Of a stretch of DNA of 64,000 nucleotides, positions 20,163 through 31,901 are shown piece by piece (positions within the stretch are counted from its first letter, which is position 1; each line of letters opens with the position of its first letter). Made by a program: the position numbers and the translations under genes. The notes below the pieces were generated by a model. It did not search any database. It had not been told where the DNA came from and was given only the letters and a program-made list of their open reading frames with translations. Location: the NCBI RefSeq assembly GCF_000516985.1, contig NW_006917091.1, positions 3,989,022 to 4,053,021 on the forward strand, given 5' to 3'. This stretch comes from Pestalotiopsis fici W106-1. Lineage: Eukaryota > Ascomycota > Sordariomycetes > Amphisphaeriales > Sporocadaceae.

Positions 20163-22474
20163 TCAAGATGGAGATTCGCTGCTCGACTGACCGCTATCAT
20201 CTGCGGGTTCGCCGCGACTCTGAGGCTGCCATGCAGACACGGTCTCGCAGCCCTTGGGAACCCGACACTGGTCTCGAGCGTTGCAGGTCTTCCACAAAAC
20301 CTCGCGAATTTCGCCGAAGACTTGATCCACGGCATCCATTGCCCAAATCACATCGAGATGTTCGTACTCAGGGATTACCTTGCTATGTACTATATCGACA
20401 CTGTTGCATTCAGATTAGCACCTTTGTTTATTCATATCGAGGCTTCGTCCTTAGGGAGACCACGATAAACATGGAATTTCCAAGACAAAAAGAAATGTAC
20501 TTACTGTGGCTCACGGCCTCGCTCGAACCGTCTTAACAACTTCCTACCGTCTACCAAGTCATCGTCGCCAGCGACCCACAAGGCAAAGGGTGGTGCTTGT
20601 TCGGAATACCATGCTGTCGAACCCTTTGACTTTCTCTTCGAGTGCTGCTGATGGTGACTCGAAGATGGTCGGCTGCCAATAATTGAGTCCCTTCTTGACA
20701 TGGGTCTATCCGTGGGGTCGCCGAGCGGTCCATCGGTTGCCATATCCTCGCGCTCTTCCGCCTTCCACTCTTCTTTGGTCTGTAGAATACACTTGTGCTT
20801 CGCGAAGCATTCCCGACCAAGCCACCAGCGCATCGACTCAGCGCTGACATAGACTGGAGCAAACTGAAACATGCGATTTTTGAGTGCTCGATCCCACCTC
20901 GTATCGGACCAGTTGAACAGAAAAGAAAAGACCTTGTAACCCAGCCAGCCGTAAATATCAGCGGGCACAATTGAGTGCGCGACCATCATTAGGGGAATAA
21001 AAGCATGGATACCAAACATGAGCCGAAACATGGAGGGCGTAATGACTCTCATGAATTTGAAGTACATTTTGCCAATGAGCGGCCCAGCGTGCGTCGCTGG
21101 CGCGAGAGCACAGAACACCGTCAGCTTCTCGCCCAGCTCTGGCCTCTGCTCCTTGGCAAGTGCCACAAACGTCTGCGTCGTTCCCTGGGAGTGGCAGATC
21201 AGTCCGATCTTTTCAAAGCCTGTCTCGTAGAGAACCCTTGAAGTCAACGCCGGCAGGTCAAAGACCCCCATCTGTCGAATATTCCAACACCACATCCTCG
21301 GGTCGTTGTATTCCAGGAGTACGTGCTTGGGCTTGAATCCGCACCTGTTGTTTCCTAGCCACACGTCGTAGCCTGATTTGCACAAGTAGAACGCCAGTGA
21401 GTCGTCGTCATTGACGCAATAAGCGCCCGAACTTTGAAGCAAGCCGTGCATAAGGAGTACCGGAAACTTGCGCTTCCTTTCAGATTTATCGGGTCTGTCT
21501 CTGCTCTCGCCTGTGAAGAGTTCGGGGCCCCGCGACGCTCGATCCTTGTCATCTAATCTTTTGTATTCTTTAGGGTCGTAGATATGCCACAAGTCGATAA
21601 TGAAGCCATCTTCAGTCTCGACTTGAAACTCCTCCATGTCCAGACCAACTCTTCGAGCATAGTACCCTACATCGCAAATCACCGGGTCTGGGCCTCCCTC
21701 CGTAGGGATATACCCATCCTGTGAAACGGGATCTTCTCTATCCACGCTTGCTCTCTCCTTGGACTTTCTGCGCCGCCAAGACTTTTCAATGTCTTCTCGT
21801 GTCTTCCTTCTTTGCATCTCTTTCTTGTAGAAGGGCCGCTCGGCATCGGGGTTCTTCAAGAGTAGTCTCTTCCATGTTCGAGAAAGCGCCGGTACGATAC
21901 TCGTGAATAATGAACCGAGCACAATAACCCCTAGAAATGCAGTGCTGAGAAAAAAAGAGGTGACCCGAAATGTCAGACACTGCAAGTTTCGCAAAAGGGA
22001 AGCTGGGCCATATAATGGCAGAGGTGGAAATAGCGGATTGGTATGCGAAGGTGGCATGGTCCTGCTGATTGAACCCTCGGTCTGCCTGTGTATATGACGG
22101 CTATCAAGACCAGCCGACTCATCCAAATCTACCGTCATTTTCTCTGTGCCATTCTGTTTCCCCCCCTGGTCTCTCGAGAGACGTCGCCCTTCGCCAATTG
22201 CATCTTTGGGGCTCTGCTCATGCAAGTCGTCTTTTAGCACGTTTAGTTTCCATGCCTCTTCGAGCGGCACGGCGGGAAGTCTTCCGCCGTCGGCGGTAAC
22301 TATGACGGGGTCGTGGGGGGTTACGAATTGGGCCTCGACCGCCGTTGATGCCGGGTGCTCATCGTCTGCTATTGTACGATGCGACAACTTCTCTGCTTGC
22401 TTGGTGAACTTGATGGCGGCTTGCGCGTGGGCAACACCGCTGGGCTTAGCATCATTGCTCGCCGCGGCAGCCAT
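20163..22474 (-). CDS. Membrane-associated steryl ester hydrolase / acid-lipase family protein
   Basis: Alpha/beta-hydrolase of the Tgl1/Yeh family, which cleaves sterol esters at lipid droplets or membranes. Exons 20505-22474 and 20163-20400 join in frame (GAGCC-CA/T) to 735 residues. The ATG at 22474 is the first in frame. A hydrophilic N-terminus is followed by a hydrophobic segment (FFLSTAFLGVIVLGSLFTSIV), then the AB-hydrolase lipase block GYYARRVGLDMEEFQVETEDGF, an HGLLQSSG oxyanion region and WLGNNRG-like WLGNNRCGF. The nucleophile is Ser near 429 in ICHSQGTT; the acid is in VAGDDDLVD (about 637-639). The His near 671 (EYEHLDV) is supplied by the second exon. A fungal insert rich in Ser/His lies before the acid. 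Confidence 0.9.
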
Positions 22475-24482
22475 CACTCTCGGGCTTTTGCGACTTGTAT
22501 ATGTTCTCGATCGATTCGTCTTGATTGTGCGACCTGATGTTATTATCGACCAAACCCCGGTATCGAACAGTGGAAAGAACCCAAAAGAAGAAGAAAATCA
22601 CCCAGGGCTATATGGTGGAAAAGTCTAGACCCCAGAAATCAGGGCATATGAAAAAGAAGAAGAGCAACGATTCATAGGAAAATGCGGTCTGTATTAGCCC
22701 AGAGTCTAAAACCACCACGATCGCAAATGGTTTGTTTCTTACGAGAGACACTACCGATCAGTCCTGCTAGAGAAAAAAAAACGAGAGAGAGGGAGGGAGA
22801 CACAATACATGTCTATGCACGCGTACATAATAGCACATGCGCCGGAACAAATTTCAGCTACCATAGGTTGGAACGCGACATGTCGGAGTGTAGCCGGTAC
22901 ACCACCTAGAGGCGCCCATAGGGGATCGATAAAACCAAAAGAGGAAGAAGATCCTTGGAAGTGGAATGCCAAAAGGATGATTGTGGAGGGGCCAGTCCGC
23001 ATCCCACCCGCTTCGCCCAGAGATCGATCCACTGACGTCAGGTTCCAGGTTAAAGAGATCTAGCGCATCTTGACAGGTCTTAGCATCCGAATACAAAAGC
23101 ACATGAAATCTGAAAACAGTTGAAGGTGAACGCAGTCACATCTTTGTAATCTGTGGATCTCCCAGATTTTTGACATAAATATCGAGATTGGACAATGAGG
23201 CTCACCCAAGGTAAGTATAGTACAGTTAACGTTGTGCTACATGAATCAAGGAGATTTCCTGCTTTGACCAGATTTCATATATTGCTACTGCAGGACAGAA
23301 GTAAACCATATATACAAATGGCACGTTTGCAGTTTTTCTAGATGAATTGGTCCTATTGCATTGCAAACTTCAGCTGACAAGGTACATGATTTTTTTCTTA
23401 CCTATAGGGTTTTCTGTGATCGTCAGCCACTGGACCCAATCAGCCCTAATTCGCCCTTGAAATTACTTTCAGCTCAAACTTTGGCCTATCGCATCTGCTA
23501 AGATTTCAATGAGGTCATGTCAAGACGGGTGATCCAGGAAACTGGGAAGATATGCAATGAGATGAATGCTTTACACTTCCAGAAGATTAAAGTCAATCGT
23601 CCTATGCTGTCATATGTCATCTTGGGCCCGCTCCAGCCCTTGCCTAAATTACAATAAGTCGAGGTCCTGTTTGGCCGCAATCGCACAGATCACGAATTTG
23701 AGTGTACTGCACGAGGTAGTGTTTCCAAATTTCTCGGGAGATCGGCAGAACCGCCAATATTCGGTGTTACAGACCTCAACACACCGATTGGATACATTAA
23801 CGTTGTTGGCATTAAATCTGGGTTAGTATATCGTGCATGCTACAGATCATAATCACCCTCTTTCGAGGCAGAATTGAGGACAACGATGATGATCATGCAG
23901 TGTTGACATGTTACCGATACTATTTTTATACAAACATAGGTATTCTCCTCACTATAATATGACTGCATATAGTTCATACTACTACTATGTACTTGGCAAG
24001 TAAGGAACATCGGACGTCGGACAGAGGAAAGGAATAGTGGCTGTTCTACAAGTATAGTAATTCGCAGTGGTATTTCCACTGGAACGCCAATTTGATAGGC
24101 GGAAGCTATCGAGTTTAGTGCCCTATCAGCATTTCCTAGAGGTACCTAGGTACTTTCGCGGACGAACCACACTGCGACCCCGGACCCCTTCTTCGACGTT
24201 CCCCGGCAATGCACCAGCATGTGTTTAGGTGCCTCGGCAGACCTGCCGAATAGCAATTGGTGCTGTGAGATGCGACCACCCACGATCAACCGAGCTGGGG
24301 GACCAAACCAAGCTCCCGACATCCTTCGCATGCAATCGACCCGCGGGAAGTTTTGTTCTTGCACAAAGGAGACCTGCAGTGTTTGAAGCACAAAAATCTA
24401 CTTTGTAGATGCGAGCGCGTCTGCTCCACCAACGCTGGGTGTAGGTAGTGCTTGGGGGGAATACGATACGCCAACTTTGACA
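22475..24482. other. Long divergent intergenic region
   Basis: About 2 kb between the starts of the lipase (minus) and PEX6 (plus). It contains a perfect cAMP-response-type octamer TGACGTCA at 23033-23040 and the palindrome GTACCTAGGTAC at 24142-24153. The frames here are short and none is supported as a gene. Confidence 0.55.
23033..23040 (+). promoter_or_regulatory. CRE-type octamer TGACGTCA
   Basis: A perfect palindromic bZIP (CREB/ATF-type) site lies 559 bp upstream of the lipase start. Fungal bZIP factors recognise this octamer. Function here is inferred only, and a single 8-mer can occur by chance. Confidence 0.3.
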
Positions 24483-27400
24483 ATGGCCGCAACCGCAGTC
24501 GCCAGCCGGCGAAGACGCAGGAGGAGACAGGACAAACCCTCCATCCCAGCGCGGTTGGTCCTCGACGATCACGTAAAGGGCGACGTTGGAATACTATCAG
24601 ATGATTTATTTGCTGACCTGTTCCCCCACTTGATTCACCGTGAGTACTTACTCATGACATACATGCCGAGTGTACTTGATATACGCGACAATTGACTGAC
24701 CGAGCTCCTTTGTAGAAGAGAGCGACGAGATCAAGCCGAACCAGACCGCCGAGCTCCATCACGTCGCCATAGCACCATGGACACCAGATGCGAACATCCT
24801 GAGAACGAGCTGGACCATTGTCCCCGTCCTAAAATCAACCGCACTTGCGCATTCCACCCTGCAGTTCTCCCCGTTCTCCTTGGCGCTCCAAAATTTCGCG
24901 GCGACCCTTAAGCAAATCGCGCCGTCCAAACTGTCGAGTCAAAGCCGGAGTGGGATTGAGATCCACGTTATAGATGTTGCTGCGCTGGAGCTGGACACAA
25001 TATTCGTGAGCCTGGAGAGTGATCTTGCCCGAAGGTTGGAGCAAGGGGAGGGGACATTCTTCAGAGAACATCCTGCCTCCAAAGAAAAGGCAAATGCGAG
25101 ATCCGAGTCCCCTGCGGAGCAACTCGCGAATGGATTGCGCGCTGCATTGGGCACGCTCAAGGTGGTGCATGCCGGAGACCAATTCCCACTACCATTGCCG
25201 CCGCACCCAGTCACACATATTCCTCCGCCTCCCGGAAAGGTTATGCTGTGCGAGCCAGTGGCTCAAGGTATTCTAGGTCCGCGCACCAAGATCATTCTCA
25301 CAAGAGGACACAGCTCATCCAAAGCTGATCGAGGCTCGGCCAATTCTTCTCAGGTTTTGAATGGAACAACGCAAGAAGATGGTGATGACACGGCTAACGA
25401 CCAGTTTTATTCGGCTGCCGAAGAGAGATACAAGACGGATGTACCCACAGAGGCGACAGAGACTGCCACTGAAACTGAGACTGAGGTGTCGGAAATTGAA
25501 GAACATGAAGACGAATTATCGGACGATTCAATGGACGATATGATTTCATTACAAGCGCCTCAACTCCCACCTACGACTGCGAGTGGGTTGTCTACTATGC
25601 AGCCCGGGACGCCGATGACACTCGGACGAGGAAGGAAAACCAATGGTATCAACACACCAGGGTCCGTTTTCTCAAGCTTCACAGCCACCACAGCGCGACC
25701 TGATCGGCCAAAAGGGCGTCTCTTCAAAGCCCACGGGCTCATGAGCCCCATTCCTGCCGGCCTATTGCACCCCAAACCCGGAACGGATGATGATGCAGAA
25801 GCTCGCATCTACGTGGATATTACTTCTCTGACTAGAATTGGTTGTTTCTCTGGTGATTGGGTTCGCTTGGAGGCATCCAAAGAGCCCCCTTCCAACGGAG
25901 CAGGTCTTTTTGGACTCGGAAGCTTTGGTCAGCCAGACACGGATCCTGTTTGGAGGCCCGCCAAGGTCTTTGGACTTCCCGAGGGTTATTCGCAGCGCCC
26001 GATGACGAGAATCCCCAGTGCAAAACACCACAACGATGGCAGGCGCTTTTCCTTCTTTGAATCACAAGTGCCAAAGCCGTCTGGCCCTGGTGCTTACTTA
26101 TCGCCAATGCTCCTGGCCAACCTTGAGAATGCGCCATACGTCAGATTATCCCCGCTGAAAAGACATGCTTATCCACCTAAACCCGGACAACCGAAAATAA
26201 CTGGTTCATCATTTCCCCCCTACGCTCGCGATGTCACTCTTCAAGGCATTCGAACTCCTCTTTCTTCGGAAAGAGCTCTGCAAACAGTCATTGTGGGTGG
26301 TCTCAAAACTCACTTCTCACGATGCACTCGAGTCGTTAAGACGGGAGATCTCATTGGTGTTCCGATTGATAGTCAGCTCGGAAAGGCTCTACAGGAGGCT
26401 CCTGGAGCTGGAGACGGTTCAAATGTTGATGATCTGCTTGCATTGACCAACTCAAACAGTTCTTCTGGGAAGACTACCAAACCTGACGGTGTTGCTTGGT
26501 TCAAGGTTGGCCACATTCAACGTTCAAGGACCGAAAATGCTGATGATGGGGATGAGGAAGACGTATGGGGTGGTGTCGTTTGTGTCGACATTGCCTCGAC
26601 TCAAATTTCTCAGTCAGGCGCTACAACAAGCCTTGTTCCTGGGACTAAAGAGAGCAATTGGCCTTATTATCTTGGAGTGGAAGAAGCACCCAAAACTGGC
26701 CCGCAATCTTTCTTGTCTTCGGCACAAGAGACAGCAAAGTTCATTTCACCGCTTAGACGGAGGATGTGCGAGTTGATGGCTGCGGCCACCAGCAAAAGGG
26801 CCATCCATTTAAAGATGCCTCCAGTGGCGATCTTGTTAGTCTCTACCCAACGAAACATTGGAAAGTCAACGTTGGCGACGAATGCTTGTTCCGACATTGG
26901 AATCCACACCTTCACTATTGACGCCTACGACATTGTCAACGAAGGTGGAGGCGGAGGAAGTGATGTGAAAACCGAAGGCTTCTTGAAGGCGCGAGCTGAT
27001 CGTGCTATGAGCTGTGGACCCGACTGCTGTGCTCTACTCATAAGACATCTGGAAGCTCTCACGGCTGACAGAATGGTCACGGCAATGAAGGAGATCCTGA
27101 ACGAGGCTAGGGTTTTGATAGCTACAACCACGGAAGTCGACAAAGTACCTGATGGCGTCCGGGGTCTCTTTACGCACGAACTAGAGATGAACGCCCCCGA
27201 TGAAGGCGAGCGTGAAGGCATCTTGAGGACTATTGTCGAGCGCCAAGGTGTCTCACTTGCTCCAGAAGTCGACTTGAGTGGTGTCGCTCTCAAGACTGCT
27301 GCTCTTGTGGCTGGCGACTTGCTCGATGTCGTTGAACGCGCCATTGTAGCACGCGATGCCAGACTAGAAGCGCTTTCGAGAAGGGCATCGAACGGTGACT

Positions 27401-28819
27401 CTGTCATCACCATACGAGATATTCAAGTGGCAGGAGGACCATCTGCACGGTCTCTCACAAAGGCAGATTTTGAGATTGCAGTGGACGCTGCTCGCAAGAA
27501 TTTTGCCGATGCGATTGGCGCGCCAAAGATCCCCAATGTTACCTGGGACGATGTAGGTGGTCTGAACAACGTAAAAGAGGCAGTCATGGAGACTATCCAG
27601 CTGCCCTTGGAACGGCCAGAGCTCTTCGCAAAGGGAATGAAGAAACGGTCTGGCATCCTCTTTTACGGCCCACCCGGCACCGGAAAGACACTTCTCGCCA
27701 AAGCTATTGCAACAGAGTACAGTCTAAACTTCTTCAGCGTCAAGGGACCAGAACTACTAAACATGTACATCGGAGAGTCCGAAGCCAATGTGCGTCGGGT
27801 CTTCCAACGTGCTCGAGATGCAAGACCTTGCGTCGTCTTCTTCGATGAGTTGGATTCCGTCGCTCCAAAACGAGGCAATCAGGGAGATAGTGGTGGCGTC
27901 ATGGATCGTATCGTCTCTCAGCTTCTCGCTGAGCTCGACGGCATGTCTGGTGGTGATGATGGTGGAGGTGGTGTTTTTGTTATTGGAGCTACTAATCGAC
28001 CTGACCTGCTCGACCAGGCGTTGCTGCGGCCTGGGCGATTTGATAAAATGCTCTATCTCGGAGTTTCTGATACACATGACAAGCAGCTCACCATTATGGA
28101 AGCGCTTACGCGAAAGTAAGTTCTTGCATCCGAGGGCATTTGTTTGCATTTATCCCAATACTATCGGTATTCGTGGCTAACACTTAAATAGATTCACACT
28201 CCACCCCTCTGTGTCTTTGTCGTCTGTTGCGCAACAGCTGCCGTTCACCTACACTGGTGCCGATTTCTATGCACTCTGCAGTGATGCCATGTTGAAGGCC
28301 GTGACGCGGCAGGCTACGGCCGTTGACAAAAAGATTAAAGAATTGAACACAAACCTACCACCAGGCAAGCCGCCGATTTCCACAGCAAACTATTTCGATC
28401 ACCATGCCCAGCCCGAAGATATTGCCGTTATGGTCACGGAACAAGATTTCCTAGACGCCAATCGGGAACTGATCCCCTCGGTCAGCGCAGGCGAATTACA
28501 ACACTATGAAAGGGTAAGAGCCACGTTTGAAGGAGGACGCGATAAGAAGGAGACTGCCGCTGCCATCAACGACGCAGCAACCATCGAAGGCCCTAAAGCC
28601 AGCAGCGGCAAGGGCAAAGGCAAGGCGGTTGCAGCATCCTCTGGCAAAGGGAAGGGCAAAGCCGTCGCGGGCGAAAGTGACCAGGACAGCGATGACGAGG
28701 GGAATGCTTATGGAACTTATTCGGCGGGCGGTAGTATCAATGGCAAGGGCAAGGGTAAAGGAAAAGCCGTCATGAGGTTTGAACAGGGAACGGGAAGTGA
28801 TGACGATGGATTATACTGA
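24483..28819 (+). CDS. PEX6: Peroxisomal biogenesis factor 6 (AAA ATPase)
   Basis: Partner of Pex1 in the AAA complex that extracts ubiquitinated Pex5 from the peroxisome membrane. Three exons (24483-24639, 24716-28115, 28192-28819) join in frame to 1394 residues, typical for filamentous fungi. The ATG at 24483 follows an upstream non-ATG codon. The first AAA module has a degenerate P-loop (QRNIGKST near 764), as usual in Pex6. The second module is canonical, with GPPGTGKT near 1037, FFDELDSVAPKRG near 1094 and GATNRPDLLDQALLRPGRFD. Intron 2 has a GGCTAAC branch site. The C-terminal tail holds three GKGKGKAV-like repeats (about 1325-1378), beyond the conserved domain. Confidence 0.96.
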
Positions 28820-29328
28820 GAATAGCTTCCGGTGGATGTTTGGCACCGGTTGCCGCGTCTTGATGTATTGCGAGGCTGCCGAACTATAATGTCTGTCCAA
28901 GTCCTCTGTAGCTATGGTCCGCTGTACTTTTTCCTGTACGGCATGGGCGCCTTGATTGAATGAATCGTTGGTGACACGACGAAGCATGAGGCAGAGACTT
29001 GCGAAATGTTCATCTCCGATGATTACCAATATATTAGAAGTGACATAAATAAAACTCTTGGTATTCAACTCCCGGACAACTAATCGTAGGTGTACAATTT
29101 TCTCATGACAGCTTCTCATCAAGGGTATCGTCGCTTATCAACTACTTTCGCAACGCTCAAATCAATGTACGCCAACGCCTGAATATATGCTGGTCTGACA
29201 AGTGGTTCCCAAAGCAGAAATAAAATAACAGAACTGGTCGCTGTGAAACTCCTATGCTATGTGTATGTGACTGAACGAAACATTTCACCGGAAAAGGATA
29301 GAACGTCGAGAATTCGTAAGTGGCAGCT
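28820..29328. other. 3' region between convergent genes
   Basis: About 500 bp between the stops of PEX6 and the Cys-Pro-motif gene. It presumably holds both 3' UTRs. No other feature was recognised. Confidence 0.55.
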
Positions 29329-31040
29329 TTACTGCTGTCCCTGGAAATGTTGCATAAACTGGATCGCCTGCTCGATAGGATAGCCGATGAAGACGGGCCC
29401 AGTGAAGAGCATCTGGGGAGCTCCGGGCTTTGGAGGTGCCAGATTGGAAGCATTCAGAAATGTCGGCTGCCCGGGCAGAGCCGTCGGGTGCCTAGTTGCG
29501 GTTGCAGGAGTGAAACCTTGGTTAGGGGAAGGGATATCCGGCTGTTTTGGGTCATCTCTGTCGTGGGGAGCGACTGGAGTTGTGCCGTTCATGGTCATCT
29601 TGGTATGGTCAAACGGGCATTTGCCAGGCCTGCGGCTTGGTGTTTCCTTGTTGGCATCAGGTGTCAAAGGTACTTGTACGGGTGCAGGTGGAGGCGAATG
29701 GGGGCGTTCATGGCTTTCATCAGCAGCCATGGGCGGATCGAAGTCTGGGACTGGAATGCCCCAAGGACGGCTAGGAGACTCGCCAAGGCGAACCTCCTTG
29801 AGAGGCCTATCAAAGTGACTAAGACGTTCTTCATTTTCAGCCAGACCCTCGTCATTCATGACTGACTGGTCGAGCTCGTCGGCACCGGTCGCGCTGACTG
29901 CTTGAGCCCATGTCTCGACGCGCTCATTTGATCCTCTCTCCACATCACTTTGAGGACGGGTGTCCTGCTCTGGGAGCATGGGCTGATGGATACGGCCCAA
30001 GCCCTCAACCATGTTGGCCATGTTACCGTACTTGGCATCGAGCTTTCTCAGATGGATTTCATCCTTTTGATATCTGCGTAAGCAGACCTCATGACTGCGG
30101 GGAAGTTCGTGTTTGTGAGTTTCCAGGTAATGAGCAATCTCTTCTGGAGTGTGTTGGTCTAGGTAACGGATCGGACATTTGGAGGCACTGTCTTGTGCTG
30201 ATGGATGTGCCGAGCGATCTGCACTCCTTGCCTCTTCATACATGGCAGCACAGATGGGATCGTTGGAGTCATGTGGTAACGAAGCCGGCTGTTGGGCAGG
30301 AGTAGCTTCTGGCGATTCCACAGACTGGGAGAAGGGACATTTCAGATCGCTCTTCTTTCCCTGGACAGTAAAGTCCTGCTCCAAGACTGTCGAGGCAGCG
30401 GTCGTCATGGTGCTGCGAGAAAGTGTGTCAAGATCTCGACTCGAATAGCTGCTCTTGCTGTAATTTCCGAGGGAGGATGCAACCCGACGTCCTTCTCTAA
30501 TGATGAGGGCAATTTGGTGCTTTGAGTCGGCAGATTTGCGTCGGGGAAGAGGAACCGAATTTGTGTTTACAAGGGACGGGTTGTCGGGCTCAGGTGGCAG
30601 TTGCAGATGCGCAAGAGTTTCGGAGATCTCGGGCGCAGCCGGTGCATATTTGTCGGCCAAATATTGAAACTGTAACGGAGGAAAAGCGTCAGCGTTTGTC
30701 CTCGATGGTGGATTTGTAATCGTGCGAACAAAAGAGTCACGGTTTGTTTGTTGCTTGTCAGAAAAAATGGTAAAAGGTGTCGGTCTTCACCACCAATGAA
30801 AAGGCGGCTCTTGATCTAGAGCTAAAGTGTTTCATCATACAAGTCGGAGTGTTGGGAGTAGTCTTTTCTCTTTGGGATGGGCGTTTGTGGAGGTAGGGGA
30901 GAGACGTGCGGCCTTACCTGCTCGTGTGCGTAGCGAAGTTTGTGCTCTAGGACGACCTGGCGGTCATTCAGATTCTGGACCTCATTGGCTAGAGCGTGGA
31001 AAGACTGAACCAACGTCTGAGTGAGGTCTTGAACATTCAT
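29329..31040 (-). CDS. Unrecognised fungal protein with three Cys-Pro (heme-regulatory-like) motifs
   Basis: Exons 30918-31040 and 29329-30669 join in frame to 487 residues. Exon 1 encodes a predicted coiled coil (LVQSFHALANEVQNLNDRQVVLEHKLRYAHEQ). The rest is mostly hydrophilic and Pro/Ser-rich. Three Cys-Pro sites, each preceded by Lys, stand out: KCPFSQ near 152, KCPIRY near 206 and KCPFDH near 392. KCPFDH closely resembles the heme regulatory motif of yeast Hap1 (K/R-C-P-V/I-D-H). The second site begins a compact segment, likely folded, running to about residue 260 (TPEEIAHYLETHKHELPRSHEV...RRYQKDEIHLRKLDAKYGNM). No enzyme or DNA-binding domain is recognised. The 248-nt intron contains a candidate snoRNA. 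Heme sensing is an inference. Confidence 0.8.
30754..30843 (-). ncRNA. Candidate box C/D snoRNA in the intron of the Cys-Pro-motif gene
   Basis: On the minus strand a perfect C box ATGATGA (30838-30832) is flanked by CTTGT on its 5' side. A D box CTGA (30761-30758) is followed directly by CAAGC, so CTTG and CAAG form a terminal stem closing the two boxes. A near-consensus C' box GTGGTGA sits at 30793-30787. C-to-D distance is 81 nt, normal for the class, and the whole unit lies inside a spliced intron in the sense orientation. I could not match the guide regions to rRNA from memory, so it may be an orphan or a lineage-specific guide. Confidence 0.55.
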
Positions 31041-31901
31041 TCCTGCTGGCGGGTCGAGACCATCTGTGCTGTTGAAAACACATTTGAAGCTCGGGAATGG
31101 GATTGAGGTGGAAAGATGAAAAAATCCAGCAGGTTTTGGAATGGAGACGCAGAGGAGCCGATGACAGCTCCGAAGTGGCTTGCTCGGCTTGGGTGGGTTA
31201 CGTGCTGCTTAATTGCATATCATGTCGTGCTCGCTAGAGCACCCCCACAGCCTCTTGGGTGTTCTTTTAGCCTATTAGGTATGCTCAAGTGAACCTCGAG
31301 TTCTCGGTCACGGATTATGTACGGAGTGGACAACCGCTCGAATGACCATGGCGTGCGAGATTGGGTCATGCCATTTTGAAGCCGGCGGCCCCCGGACTTG
31401 AAGTGTTTTACTCGCTACGGATTTACGTATTTCATTGCGCGTCTGACTATACATGTACCTAGGCACCTACGTATACTCTGTACACTCGGTTCGATCTTAC
31501 ACACTGGGTGCCCTCAAGACTGCCCAAGTGGGTAGAGCATGTCGGGACGATGTGATACAAAGATGCTTATACCCGGATACCTTGATAAACCAATAGGCTG
31601 GGACCAACCTGCCTGGTAGACTGGATTTACCCCATCTTCCTGCATGTAACTACTAGGTTAGGTAGGTAGGTACATATCTATCATCTGGCCAGCTCGATAG
31701 TCGAGATATCTCGGGACAAGCTCATACTACCGTCCACTCCACTCAAGTTGTGTATTTGTCCCATACGTCTGCCGCCGCAATTTAGCGTTACTTGTCCGTC
31801 GGCATTCTCGACTTGTGATATCTCCGTCCTCTGTTGCGCGTGACAACGTATTGGAATTGTCTTCTCCAAGTTATTGTCGCACTAAGCTGAGTTCTTCCAA
31901 G
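31041..31901. other. Divergent intergenic region with short TAGG repeats
   Basis: About 860 bp between the starts of the Cys-Pro-motif gene and the aminopeptidase-like gene. It contains several TACCTAGG/TAGGTAGG motifs (31450-31470 and 31654-31672). No gene was seen. Confidence 0.55.
31654..31672 (+). repeat. Short TAGG tandem repeat
   Basis: An imperfect run of TAGG units in the promoter interval. Similar TACCTAGG/GTAGGTA motifs recur at 24142-24153 and 63045-63075. It is simple sequence; no function is shown. Confidence 0.5.

Noticed and set aside
20015..20536. 173-residue plus-strand frame over the lipase 3' end
   Set aside because: It overlaps the second lipase exon and its intron on the other strand; the spliced minus-strand gene explains the region with catalytic residues.
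31481..31560. tRNA-like B-box (GGTTCGATC) and A-box-like TGGGTAGAGCA
   Set aside because: The boxes are in the wrong order and no cloverleaf can be formed.
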